Assembly (NCBI GenBank): GCA_902362435.1
Contig: CABIWW010000009.1
Location: forward strand, 62,001 to 126,000
Length of the DNA stretch: 64,000 bases
Direction of reading: 5' to 3'
Source: Eubacteriaceae bacterium
Lineage (GTDB): Bacteria; Bacillota; Clostridia; Peptostreptococcales; Anaerovoracaceae
Positions within the stretch are counted from its first letter, which is position 1. Every line of letters starts with the position of its first letter. A program made the translations under genes and the position numbers. Shown piece after piece: positions 29,299 to 38,163 of the stretch. The notes below the pieces were generated by a model. That model saw only the letters and a program-made list of their open reading frames with translations. It did no database searches and was not told the DNA's origin.

Positions 29299-30681
29299 AT
29301 GGGAAAACTAAGATTTCTGGCTGCGTTATGGGCGGCCAAGCTTTCGATCGTGGCATTGAAGATCACGAGGCATAACGGTACTAATTTCCCGGGTGTGCTG
29401 GCGCTCAGGATATGCCCGGATTTTATGAAATATATAGGAAAGCCTGAAAAGGTGATAGCGGTGACCGGGACGAACGGCAAGACGACTGTCAGCAATATGA
29501 TCGTCGATGCCTTCGCTCAGGAGGGGATATCAGCAGTAAACAACAGGATGGGCTCGAATATCAACAGCGGCATAGCTACAAGCCTCATACAGAACTGCGG
29601 ACTGTCGGGAAAATGTAAAAAGTCTCTCGGGCTGTTCGAGATCGACGAGCGCTCAGCGAGAAGGATATTCCCGTATATGGAGCCGGAATACATGATCGTG
29701 ACGAATCTGTCCAGAGACTCGATAATGAGAAACGGACATCCGGAATATATCTCGGATATACTGACGAAATACATGCCGAAGAAGACGAAGCTGATACTGA
29801 ATGCGGACGATCTGCTCTGTTCAGGTGTTGCGCCTGACAATTACAGAGCGTATTTCGGAATCGAAAAAATGCCGGGCGATATAACAGAGTGCATAAATCT
29901 GATAAACGATATACAGATCTGCCCTGAATGTCACCACAAGCTCAAGTACGAATATCTCAGATACAGCCATATCGGCAAGGCATACTGTCCTGAGTGCGGC
30001 TTTACAGCTCCTGAATACGACTATGCGGGGTGCAATGTAGATCTGGAAAAGATGACGCTCGACATCAGAGACAGGAACGGCAAGGCGACGTACAGGCTGC
30101 TCAACGACAGCGCATACAACATATACAACGTCGTGTCGATGGTCGCGCTTTTCCTTGAAATGGGCTATTCTCGCGAAAAGGTGCAGTCTTTCCTCGAAAA
30201 CATGAGTATAGTGGGAAGCCGTTATGATGAAGTAAAGGTCGGCGAATACACGATATGCAGGATGCTCGCGAAAGAGAAAAACGCATTCGCAAGCTCGAGA
30301 GTATTCGACTACATTTCGCATACGAAAGGAAAGAAAGAGATCATACTGATGAACTGCTGCCAGGGAGACGCGATACACTGGTCGGAAAACACCTGCTGGA
30401 TGTACGACTGCGATTTTGAATTCCTGAACGATGAGAATATCGAAAACATCATCATCTGCGGGCCGAGAGTGAAGGACTACAGGCTGAGACTGCTCCTCGC
30501 AGGCGTTCCGGAGGAAAAGATCTCGTACACGGATGATGAGCTCGATACTCCGGACAAGCTGAAGCTGAACGGAGAGAGCTATATATATGTTCTTTACGGA
30601 ACGGATTCGATCGCGCTGGGATCGAAGGTGGCAGCTAAAGTGAAGAAGACCATAGAGGAAAAAGGAGGAAAAAACAGATGA
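29299..30681 (+). CDS. MurT-like Mur ligase, divergent (copy 2)
   Basis: A 460-residue paralogue of the gene at 25789 with the same layout: T-G-T-N-G-K-T-T near 54-61, zinc ribbon C-P-E-C-H-H and C-P-E-C-G-F, DUF1727-type C-terminus. It shares the subfamily block R-D-S-I-M-R-N-G-H-P-E. The MurT triad Asp is Asn364 (E-N-T-C-W). I chose ATG 29299 because AAAGGA lies upstream; ATG 29284 lies inside the last repeat unit. It overlaps its GatD-like partner by ATGA. The repeats in its leader may control it. Confidence 0.8.
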   Translation: MGKLRFLAALWAAKLSIVALKITRHNGTNFPGVLALRICPDFMKYIGKPEKVIAVTGTNGKTTVSNMIVDAFAQEGISAVNNRMGSNINSGIATSLIQNCGLSGKCKKSLGLFEIDERSARRIFPYMEPEYMIVTNLSRDSIMRNGHPEYISDILTKYMPKKTKLILNADDLLCSGVAPDNYRAYFGIEKMPGDITECINLINDIQICPECHHKLKYEYLRYSHIGKAYCPECGFTAPEYDYAGCNVDLEKMTLDIRDRNGKATYRLLNDSAYNIYNVVSMVALFLEMGYSREKVQSFLENMSIVGSRYDEVKVGEYTICRMLAKEKNAFASSRVFDYISHTKGKKEIILMNCCQGDAIHWSENTCWMYDCDFEFLNDENIENIIICGPRVKDYRLRLLLAGVPEEKISYTDDELDTPDKLKLNGESYIYVLYGTDSIALGSKVAAKVKKTIEEKGGKNR

Positions 30682-31424
30682 AAATAGAAGTCCTTTTCCC
30701 GGAAATATGCAATCTGTACGGTGAACTTGAGAATATAGGATATCTTAAAAAATCGATGCCGGATATCGAGGTCGTGGAGACGGCCATCACGGACGAACCG
30801 CTGTTTGTGACAGAGGAGCCGGATCTCATATACATGGGCACGATGACGGAAAGCGCACAGCTTCTCGTGATAGACAAGCTGTCAGCTTATATAGAGCGTA
30901 TCGAAGAGCTCATAGGCCGCGGCGTGAATTTCCTGATCACCGGGAACGCGCTGGAGGTCTTTGGAAAGAGGATCGAGGATGTCGACGGCACAGTCGTTGA
31001 ATGTATGGGTTTCTTTGACTTCGTGACTAAGAGAGATATGATGAACAGATACAATTCGCTGTATCTCGGAGAGTTCAAGGGGCAGACCGGTGATGTGGCT
31101 GCGATGATGAAGATAGTCGGCTACAAGAGCCAGTTCACTCATTCGTACTGGGAAGAAGGTAAGGTCAAGGCTGATCCGCTTTTCATCACGGACAGAGGTC
31201 CGGGACTGAATCCTGATATAAGCGGAGAAGGTATACATGCCAATAATTTTATGGCTACGTACGTCATAGGACCGCTGCTGGTGCTCAACCCGCCTTTTGC
31301 AAAATATGTGCTGAGGCAGTGCGGGGCAGCTGATCCGGAGCTGGCTTTTGAGGAAGCTGCAATGGATGCCTATGAGGCGAGAGTGGCCGAGTATTCAGAC
31401 CCGGGAACAGGATTTTATTACTGA
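30678..31424 (+). CDS. GatD-like protein lacking catalytic Cys and His (copy 2)
   Basis: A 248-residue paralogue of the gene at 27168: F-P-E-I-C-N-L-Y-G-E start, nucleophile elbow I-T88-G-N-A without Cys, and Y-V-I197-G-P where GatD has Y-L-H-G-P. Both glutaminase residues are lost, as in copy 1, so the loss predates or accompanies the duplication. Translationally coupled to the MurT-like gene. A 7-bp GGCCGCA/TGCGGCC stem lies between it and pyk, without a T-run. Confidence 0.78.
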   Translation: MKIEVLFPEICNLYGELENIGYLKKSMPDIEVVETAITDEPLFVTEEPDLIYMGTMTESAQLLVIDKLSAYIERIEELIGRGVNFLITGNALEVFGKRIEDVDGTVVECMGFFDFVTKRDMMNRYNSLYLGEFKGQTGDVAAMMKIVGYKSQFTHSYWEEGKVKADPLFITDRGPGLNPDISGEGIHANNFMATYVIGPLLVLNPPFAKYVLRQCGAADPELAFEEAAMDAYEARVAEYSDPGTGFYY

Positions 31425-31534
31425 TCCTGATGAGTCGGGACTGTTTAAGATAATGGAAACAGCGGCCGCATGTCAGCATATAGAGCGACAGTGCGGCCTC
31501 AGATATATACAGGCAGAAAAGGAAGGTGGATTTT

Positions 31535-32959
31535 ATGCTTAAAAAGACTAAGATCGTATGTACTCTGGGACCTGCGAGCAAGGATGAAAAAACAATGAAG
31601 GCAATGCTGGAAGCGGGCATGAATGTGGCGCGGCTGAATTTTTCTCATGGAACGCATGAGGGCCACAGAAAGACCATCGAAACCTTCAGGAAAGTACGAG
31701 ACGAACTCGGAGTGCCTGCTGCGGTACTTCTCGATACAAAGGGACCGGAAATAAGAGTCGGCGATTTTGAAAACGGCAGCGAGATGCTGGAGGCCGGCGA
31801 CACGTTCGTTCTGACGTCAGAAAAATGTATGGGGACCGCACAGCGCGCAGACACCACCTACAAGGCGCTGCCGACACAGGTGGAAGCCGGGACGGTCATA
31901 CTGATCGATGACGGCCGTATCAGAATGGAAGTGACGGACACTACGGATACAGACGTCATCTGCAGAGTGATCTCCGGCGGGAAGATCAGCAACAGAAAAG
32001 GCGTCAATATACCTAATAAATCGCTCGATCTCGAATACATCAGTGAAGCGGACAGAAGCGACATACTGTTCGGTATCGAGATGGACGTGGACTACGTGGC
32101 GGCGTCGTTCGTTCGAAGCGGCGATGACGTACGCGCGCTCAGGAAGCTGCTCAATGACAACGGCGGGGAAAAGATAAAGATCATTTCGAAGATAGAAAAT
32201 ACCGAAGGCATAGCGAACTTTGCAGAGATCCTGGATCTGTCCGATGGGATAATGGTGGCTCGCGGCGACATGGGCGTGGAAGTCGATTTTGAAAAGCTGC
32301 CCGGTATACAGAAGAAATTCATCAAGGAATGCTGCAGGGCAGGCAAGCCTGTAATAACGGCAACGCAGATGCTCGAGTCGATGACGACGAGCACGTCGCC
32401 TACGAGAGCGGAGATAACAGATGTGGCAAATGCGGTGTTCGACGGGACGTCGGCTGTGATGCTTTCGGGGGAAAGCGCTGCGGGGATGTTCCCGGTAGAG
32501 ACTGTGCAGGCCATGGCAAAGATCGTCCACCAGGCGGAGATAGATGCTGAGGAAGTGAACCAGTACAAGTTCCTGGAAGTCGAATCGGATGAAAAGGATA
32601 TCGCGAATGCGATAGGACATGCGGCGTGCACTACGGCAAAAGATATAAAGGCAAAGGCTATAATCGCGGTGACGACATCGGGATATACCGCTGAAATGAT
32701 GTCGAAGTACAAGCCTGTCGAGAAGATAATCGCGGCTACCCCTGTAGAGAAGACTTATCATCAGCAGTCACTGACTCGCGGCGTCTTCCCGGTGCTTACG
32801 GATTTCAGCAGCGACTGGGATGCGCTGATGGTGGATGCTGCACGGGAAGCTGAGAAGTATGGATTCGTGGAAAAAGGCGATACCGTGGTTTTCAGCGCGG
32901 GAATGCCGCTGCAGGTATCAGGCACGACAAATCTTATCATGGTAAAGGTGATCGGATAG
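31535..32959 (+). CDS. pyk: pyruvate kinase
   Basis: A 474-residue enzyme: K-T-K-I-V-C-T-L-G-P-A-S near 3-14, N-F-S-H-G near 34, the signature I-I-S-K-I-E-N near 216 with catalytic Lys, M-V-A-R-G-D-M-G-V-E near 243, and T-A-T-Q-M-L-E-S-M. It converts PEP and ADP to pyruvate and ATP. No extra PEP-utiliser domain at the C-terminus, so it is the short form. ATG 31535 follows AAGGAAGGTGG. A terminator follows. Confidence 0.97.
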   Translation: MLKKTKIVCTLGPASKDEKTMKAMLEAGMNVARLNFSHGTHEGHRKTIETFRKVRDELGVPAAVLLDTKGPEIRVGDFENGSEMLEAGDTFVLTSEKCMGTAQRADTTYKALPTQVEAGTVILIDDGRIRMEVTDTTDTDVICRVISGGKISNRKGVNIPNKSLDLEYISEADRSDILFGIEMDVDYVAASFVRSGDDVRALRKLLNDNGGEKIKIISKIENTEGIANFAEILDLSDGIMVARGDMGVEVDFEKLPGIQKKFIKECCRAGKPVITATQMLESMTTSTSPTRAEITDVANAVFDGTSAVMLSGESAAGMFPVETVQAMAKIVHQAEIDAEEVNQYKFLEVESDEKDIANAIGHAACTTAKDIKAKAIIAVTTSGYTAEMMSKYKPVEKIIAATPVEKTYHQQSLTRGVFPVLTDFSSDWDALMVDAAREAEKYGFVEKGDTVVFSAGMPLQVSGTTNLIMVKVIG

Positions 32960-32972
32960 GCAGAAACAAAAT

Positions 32973-33007
32973 AAAGACCCGGTGCGTTGATGCATCAGGT
33001 CTTTTTT
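32973..33007 (+). terminator. terminator after pyk
   Basis: AAAGACC (32973-32979) pairs with GGTCTTT (from 32998), T-run to 33007. Confidence 0.8.
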
Positions 33008-33046
33008 GTCATCAGTTATAATTTTATACCCGGAAATACAGGGCAC

Positions 33047-33340
33047 CTAGAGGTCAGCGGCAGCTGCATCTTCAACAGCTTTCTGAGCTAAAACTTTGTC
33101 GTATTCTGCGAATATGGCATCTCTGATCTTGTTCCTTGTTTCTGAAACAAGAGGATGGGCGATATCTCTGAAGTCTCCTTCTCCCATTTTTCTGCTGGGC
33201 ATAGCAATGAACAGACCGTTCTGGCCCTCGATGATCTTGATATCGTGTACAACAAATTCATCGTCAAATGTAATCGAGACTACTGCCTTCATTTTACTTT
33301 CATCGTTGATTTTTCGGATTCTTACGTCAGTAATGTTCAT
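33047..33340 (-). CDS. spoVG: septation/sporulation regulator SpoVG
   Basis: A 97-residue protein: [10 protein letters not shown] at the start, [19 protein letters not shown] near 19-37, and the signature F-I-A-M-P-S-R-K near 44-51. SpoVG is a small nucleic-acid-binding regulator in Firmicutes. It is downstream of purR on the same strand, as in Bacillus, but here has its own promoter (33394-33422). AAGGCGG lies upstream of the start. Confidence 0.95.
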   Translation of the reverse strand: MNITDVRIRKINDESKMKAVVSITFDDEFVVHDIKIIEGQNGLFIAMPSRKMGEGDFRDIAHPLVSETRNKIRDAIFAEYDKVLAQKAVEDAAAADL

Positions 33341-33393
33341 GTGTAGTTACCGCCTTTCATGCCGTTGTATTATGTTTTGATTTTAACGATAGT

Positions 33394-33422
33394 ATTATAT
33401 AATAGAATAATCATATAAACAA
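33394..33422 (-). promoter_or_regulatory. spoVG promoter
   Basis: On the minus strand: TTGTTT (33422-33417), 17-bp spacer, TATAAT (33399-33394). Confidence 0.65.
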
Positions 33423-33430
33423 GCATTATT

Positions 33431-34240
33431 TTAAAAAATCTGACAATTAGGAATTACCTCCACAAACTTGTTATTTTCATCTACATCTCCGAGATATACG
33501 ATAGGAAAATAATCACTGACTTTTTTCTTCTCAGGTTTGGTGTTTACGATAGCTACCCCGATCCCCACGACTTCGATATCCACCTCTGACAGTATTTCGA
33601 CGATGCCCTTTATGCTGCCGCCGCCGCGCATGAAGTCATCGATGATGAGCGCCTTGGAACCGGGGGCTGCAGCTCTTTTGGAAATAGACATTTTCTGAAG
33701 TCTTTCCGACGAGCCGGGAAAATAATTGATGCTGACCGTAGCACCTTCCGATATCTTCGTTTCTCTTCTGACAACTACGACGGGCAGGTTGAGAAGCTGT
33801 GCGGTCATGAATGCCACAGGGATGCCTTTCGTTTCTATCGTAGCAACATAGTTCGCTCCGGACTCTCTGAATTTTTTTGCAAAGATGCGCGCCATGTCTT
33901 TTACGATAGCAGGATCGTACATTATGTCTGAAGTATACAGGAAACCTCCGCCGAGGATGCGGCCGTCTTCCCTGAGCAGATCACAGAGATGCTGCTGCAC
34001 TTCCGCAGCCCGTTCCGGCGAAATGTCCGGCACGTATTTGACTCCGCCTGCGGCGCCGGGTATCGTTTCGATATATCCGTAACCGGTAGCTTCGACAGCT
34101 TCCTTTGCAGCGCTGATATCCTCGCTGATGCTTGATTTTGCTGCAGAGAACCTGTCGCAGAAATATTTAAGATTAAAGACGCGCTCCGGTGATTCGGTCA
34201 GTATCTGGCAGATAGCTCCGACTCTGTGACTCCTTTTCAT
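33431..34240 (-). CDS. purR: pur operon repressor PurR (Gram-positive type)
   Basis: A 269-residue protein: N-terminal winged helix (residues 1-70) and a phosphoribosyltransferase-like domain with PRPP motif L-I-I-D-D-F-M-R-G-G-G-S near 200-211. It represses purine genes and is relieved by PRPP. I chose ATG 34240 because GGAGGTG lies upstream; the frame runs 9 codons further. It lies upstream of spoVG and divergent from murC. Two PurBox-like sites lie in its promoter, suggesting autoregulation. Confidence 0.94.
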   Translation of the reverse strand: MKRSHRVGAICQILTESPERVFNLKYFCDRFSAAKSSISEDISAAKEAVEATGYGYIETIPGAAGGVKYVPDISPERAAEVQQHLCDLLREDGRILGGGFLYTSDIMYDPAIVKDMARIFAKKFRESGANYVATIETKGIPVAFMTAQLLNLPVVVVRRETKISEGATVSINYFPGSSERLQKMSISKRAAAPGSKALIIDDFMRGGGSIKGIVEILSEVDIEVVGIGVAIVNTKPEKKKVSDYFPIVYLGDVDENNKFVEVIPNCQIF

Positions 34241-34268
34241 ATACACCTCCAGAATGTGAACACACAAA

Positions 34269-34320
34269 TAAAACGAACTATTATTGAAAATATAATAATA
34301 TCATTCGCATTTGTTGTCAA
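34269..34320 (-). promoter_or_regulatory. purR promoter with two PurBox-like sites
   Basis: Minus-strand TTGACA (34320-34315), 17-bp spacer, TATTAT (34297-34292). TAAAACGAACTAT (34269-34281, plus strand) matches 11 of 13 of the PurBox AWWWCCGAACWWT. AAATGCGAATGAT (34312-34300, minus strand) matches 10 of 13. The two face each other, 18 bp apart. Confidence 0.6.
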
Positions 34321-34362
34321 ATGTGTTTTTTTGCAAATAAGGCGCATTTTTAAAGCCAAATA

Positions 34363-34371
34363 TGATATAAT
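34363..34371 (+). promoter_or_regulatory. extended -10 promoter of murC
   Basis: TGA-TATAAT, 31 bp before murC. No clear -35 box. Confidence 0.6.
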
Positions 34372-34401
34372 CGTTTTATCTATAACTGAGGAGGCGCAGG
34401 A

Positions 34402-35790
34402 ATGATTAATTTGCCTGATTATAAGAAGATCCACTGCATCGGGATCGGTGGTATCGGACTATCTGCGATAGCGGAGATACTCCTGTCAAGAGGATATGAG
34501 GTTTCCGGATCAGATATGAGAGAAAGTGAAATGACAGAAAGGCTCATCGAACAGGGAGCCAGAATATATTTAGGCCATAGAGCGAAAAATGTAGACGATG
34601 TGGATCTCGTGATCTACTCTTCGGCGATAGGGAGGGACAATCCTGAACTTGCCAGAGCCGATGAACGCGGGATACCCGCGATAACGAGAGCACAGGCACT
34701 CGGAGTGCTGATGGACGAGTACAGGAACAGCATAGCTGTTTCGGGAACACACGGCAAGACTACAACGACTTCTATGGTTTCTTTGATTTTAAAGGAAGCA
34801 CAGAAAGAGCCTACTATCCTGGTCGGTGGAAATCTCGCAGAGATAGACGGCAATGTTTATATAGGAGAGAACGAGTATTTCGTTACGGAAGCATGCGAGT
34901 ACATGGACAGCTTCCTTAACCTCAAGCCGAAGATCGAGATAATCCTGAACATAGATTCAGACCATCTCGACTATTTCAAGGATGTCGAGCATATAGCAAG
35001 CTCTTTTGACAAGTTCGCGAAACTCGTGCCTTCGGACGGAGCGGTCATCGCATATGACGCAAACCCGTTTGTAAAGAGCGTGATCGAAGGACTTCCGAAT
35101 GCCGTAACGTTCGGACTCGGCGAAAGCTGCGACTATTTTGCATCTGACATAGACTTTGACAATGAAGGCATGCCGAGATTCACAGTCAACCATGGAGGGA
35201 AGGAGCTGTGCCGCATAGCGCTGTCGGTACCGGGAGAACACAATGTGCTGAATGCGCTGTCTGCTTTTGCATGCGGGCATATCCTGGGTGTCGATGTTGA
35301 CAGCATGGTCAGGACTCTCGAAAACTTCAACGGTATACAGAGACGTTTCGATGTTCTCGGCAAGACCGCGAACAATATAAAGATCATAGACGACTATGCT
35401 CATCATCCGACGGAGATAAAGGCTACGCTGTCAGCGGTGAAGAAGATGAAGCACAATCATATGTGGTGTCTGTTCCAGCCGCACACATATACGAGAACGA
35501 TGGCGCTGCTGGATGACTTTGCGACTTCATTCACAGATGCGGACAAGGTCGTGCTCGCAGAGATATATGCGGCAAGAGAGAAGAACATATACAAGATAAG
35601 CTCGAAGAGCCTGATGAACAGGATAAAGGAAGAGGATCCGGCGAAGGACGTTTATTTCTTCAGCGACTTTGAGGAAATCGCGAACTTCGTATACAACAAT
35701 GCGGAACCGGGAGATCTGGTCATAACGATGGGTGCCGGAGACATATATAAAGTCGGAGAGATGATCCTCGAAAAAGACAAGAGGTTTTAA
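34402..35790 (+). CDS. murC: UDP-N-acetylmuramate--L-alanine ligase
   Basis: A 462-residue Mur ligase: N-terminal UDP-binding G-I-G-G-I-G-L-S near 14-21, ATP loop G-T-H-G-K-T-T-T near 116-123, and D-D-Y-A-H-H-P-T-E near 330-338 typical of MurC. It adds L-Ala to UDP-MurNAc, the first step of the peptidoglycan stem. AGGAGGCG site upstream. It heads a run with the GlmU-like gene (12-bp gap), prs, pth and mfd. Confidence 0.96.
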   Translation: MINLPDYKKIHCIGIGGIGLSAIAEILLSRGYEVSGSDMRESEMTERLIEQGARIYLGHRAKNVDDVDLVIYSSAIGRDNPELARADERGIPAITRAQALGVLMDEYRNSIAVSGTHGKTTTTSMVSLILKEAQKEPTILVGGNLAEIDGNVYIGENEYFVTEACEYMDSFLNLKPKIEIILNIDSDHLDYFKDVEHIASSFDKFAKLVPSDGAVIAYDANPFVKSVIEGLPNAVTFGLGESCDYFASDIDFDNEGMPRFTVNHGGKELCRIALSVPGEHNVLNALSAFACGHILGVDVDSMVRTLENFNGIQRRFDVLGKTANNIKIIDDYAHHPTEIKATLSAVKKMKHNHMWCLFQPHTYTRTMALLDDFATSFTDADKVVLAEIYAAREKNIYKISSKSLMNRIKEEDPAKDVYFFSDFEEIANFVYNNAEPGDLVITMGAGDIYKVGEMILEKDKRF

Positions 35791-35802
35791 GGAGAGAGCT
35801 TT

Positions 35803-36495
35803 ATGGATATAAAAGAATACGAAAAACTTGAGAGACAGCGTATAAGCAGAAATCTGGACTATCTGGAAGCCGGCGTCAGGTTCATAGATATCAGGACCGC
35901 ATATATAGAAGAAGGCGTGACGATAGGGGCCGGGACTGTGATATATCCCTGCGTAGTTATCGAAGGCGATGTGACGATCGGTGAAAACTGCACGATCGGA
36001 CAGAACAGCAGGATAAAGGATTCCGTGATCGGAGACGACACGTCGATCCAGAGCTCTGTGATACTGGAAAGCAAAGTCGGCAGCGGTACTTCAGTGGGAC
36101 CGTTTGCATATCTCAGACCGAACAGTGAAGTCGGAGACGGCTGCAAGGTGGGAGATTTCGTAGAGATAAAGAATTCAAAGCTTGGTGACGGCGCGAAAGC
36201 GGCGCACCTTACATATGTGGGAGATTCCGACGTCGGCGAGCGCGTGAATCTCGGATGCGGAGTCGTGTTCGTGAACTACGACGGAAGCAGAAAATACCGT
36301 TCAGTCGTCGAGGACGGAGCATTCATCGGCTGCAACGTGAACCTGGTTTCACCTGTGCACGTTGGAAAAGACGCATACATAGCGGCAGGCAGCACGATAA
36401 CAGAAGACGTACCGGATGGTGCGCTTTACGTAGCCAGAGCCAAAGGCAGGACGCTGGAAGGCTGGGTAGAGAAAAAAGGCATCTTAAAAAAATAA
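35803..36495 (+). CDS. GlmU C-terminal domain-like left-handed beta-helix acetyltransferase
   Basis: A 230-residue protein made almost entirely of hexapeptide repeats. It matches the GlmU acetyltransferase half: G-P-F-A-Y-L-R-P near 100-107, G-D-F-V-E-I-K-N-S near 118-126, the catalytic-His block A-A-H-L-T-Y-V-G-D near 134-142, and N-Y-D-G near 163-166. The uridylyltransferase half is absent; a short helical N-terminus of about 25 residues replaces it. It probably acetylates glucosamine-1-phosphate, with a separate pyrophosphorylase elsewhere. It occupies the glmU position upstream of prs as in Bacillus. AGGAGAG site. Confidence 0.85.
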   Translation: MDIKEYEKLERQRISRNLDYLEAGVRFIDIRTAYIEEGVTIGAGTVIYPCVVIEGDVTIGENCTIGQNSRIKDSVIGDDTSIQSSVILESKVGSGTSVGPFAYLRPNSEVGDGCKVGDFVEIKNSKLGDGAKAAHLTYVGDSDVGERVNLGCGVVFVNYDGSRKYRSVVEDGAFIGCNVNLVSPVHVGKDAYIAAGSTITEDVPDGALYVARAKGRTLEGWVEKKGILKK

Positions 36496-36532
36496 ACATC
36501 AGTTGAACAGAAAGTTGAGGTAGGAGAAACAA

Positions 36533-37483
36533 ATGAAAAACAGTGCATTTTCAAACTACAAGGTATTTGCAGGCAACTCTCACTTGGAGCTTGCAGAAGA
36601 GATCACATCGATAATGGGAAAACCTCTTGGAAGAGCTACTGTAAACAAATTCAGTGACGGAGAGATATCTGTTAATCTGTGGGAATCGGTAAGAGGCGTT
36701 GACTGCTATATAGTACAGTCGACATGCGATCCGGTAAACGACAATCTCATGGAGCTTCTTATCATGATAGATGCAATGAAGCGCGCATCTGCAGGAAGGA
36801 TCAATGCAGTTATCCCTTACTACGGATATGCGAGACAGGACAGAAAAGCAAAGGCCAGAGATCCGATCACAGCAAAGCTGGTTGCAAACCTTCTGATGGC
36901 GGCAGGTGCAGACAGAGTGCTGACTATGGATCTGCATGCAGCTCAGATACAGGGTTACTTCGACATCCCTGTGGATCACCTCGTAGGCATGCCTATACTG
37001 ACTAAGCATTTCATGGAAGAAAACATGGACAACGTGGTAGTCGTTTCTCCTGACCACGGAAGCGTTACTAGAGCAAGAAACATGGCTCAGCCGCTCAATG
37101 CTCCTATCGCTATAGTTGACAAGAGAAGACCTGAGCCTAACAAGAGCGAGATAATGAACATCATCGGAGATATCGAAGGCAAGAACTGCATACTCGTCGA
37201 TGATATGATAGATACAGCAGGAACTATAACGAATGCGGCAAATGCGCTCAAGGAAATGGGCGCTGCAAGCGTAAGAGCATGTGCTACACATGCAGTGCTT
37301 TCAGGCCCGGCAATAGAGAGGATAGAAAACTCGGCTATAGAAGAGCTGATCCTCCTCAACACACTGCCGATCCCTGAAGAAAAGAAGATAGAAAAGATGA
37401 AGATGCTTTCTGTTGCACCGCTGTTCGCAGAGGCGATGACAAGAGTATTTACAAACGATTCGATAAGCAAACTCTTCGACTAG
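36533..37483 (+). CDS. prs: ribose-phosphate pyrophosphokinase
   Basis: A 316-residue class I PRPP synthetase: F-S-D-G-E near 43-47, A-R-Q-D-R-K near 101-106, D-L-H-A near 134-137, and PRPP loop [11 protein letters not shown] near 223-233. It makes PRPP for purines, pyrimidines (see carAB nearby), His and Trp. TAGGAG precedes the start. It lies in the conserved glmU-prs-pth-mfd order. Confidence 0.97.
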   Translation: MKNSAFSNYKVFAGNSHLELAEEITSIMGKPLGRATVNKFSDGEISVNLWESVRGVDCYIVQSTCDPVNDNLMELLIMIDAMKRASAGRINAVIPYYGYARQDRKAKARDPITAKLVANLLMAAGADRVLTMDLHAAQIQGYFDIPVDHLVGMPILTKHFMEENMDNVVVVSPDHGSVTRARNMAQPLNAPIAIVDKRRPEPNKSEIMNIIGDIEGKNCILVDDMIDTAGTITNAANALKEMGAASVRACATHAVLSGPAIERIENSAIEELILLNTLPIPEEKKIEKMKMLSVAPLFAEAMTRVFTNDSISKLFD

Positions 37484-37529
37484 TTTTATGCCGGAAGATG
37501 CGGCGGACAGATGAAAGGAACGGACGTTA

Positions 37530-38120
37530 ATGTTTGTTATTGCAGGACTGGGGAATCCCGGAAAAAAATATGAAAATACGCGGCACAATATGGGGTTTCT
37601 CGTCGTGGACCGCATAGCTGAGAAATGCGGCATAAGTGTAAACAGGATGAAGCACAGGGCTCTGGTCGGAGAGGGAAGGATCTCCGGCCGGAAGGCCCTT
37701 CTTGTGAAGCCTCAGACCTACATGAACCTCAGCGGCGAATCGGTCAGAGAAGTAGTGGATTATTACGATGTGGATCTTGAAGACGTCATAGTGATATATG
37801 ATGACTTCGATCTCGAGACAGGCTCGATACGCGTGAGGAAAAAAGGCAGCGCCGGAAGTCATAACGGAATGAAATCGGTGATCTCGCATCTCGGATCCGG
37901 AGATTTCCCGAGAGTGAGGATCGGCATCGGCAAGAGCGGCGGGCTCGACTGGAAGGATTTCGTGATAGGCAAGGTCGCAAGTCAGGAAAAGGACGTTATC
38001 GCGGAGGCTGTCGACAAGGCGGCAGACGCGGTGCTCTGCATACTTGAAAAGGGTATAGACAGAGCTATGAATGAATATAATGTAAAAGCAAAGGCGCCGG
38101 CACGCGACAAGGCGGAATAG
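37530..38120 (+). CDS. pth: peptidyl-tRNA hydrolase
   Basis: A 196-residue enzyme: G-L-G-N-P-G near 7-12, catalytic His in T-R-H-N-M-G near 18-23, K-P-Q-T-Y-M-N-L-S-G near 64-73, D-D-F-D near 95, and G-S-A-G-S-H-N-G near 110. It recycles peptidyl-tRNA released from ribosomes. AAAGGAA site upstream. Confidence 0.96.
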   Translation: MFVIAGLGNPGKKYENTRHNMGFLVVDRIAEKCGISVNRMKHRALVGEGRISGRKALLVKPQTYMNLSGESVREVVDYYDVDLEDVIVIYDDFDLETGSIRVRKKGSAGSHNGMKSVISHLGSGDFPRVRIGIGKSGGLDWKDFVIGKVASQEKDVIAEAVDKAADAVLCILEKGIDRAMNEYNVKAKAPARDKAE

Positions 38121-38163
38121 GCGATGCGGGCGCCGGTGTGCGTTTATCAGTGTGAGGGATCAA

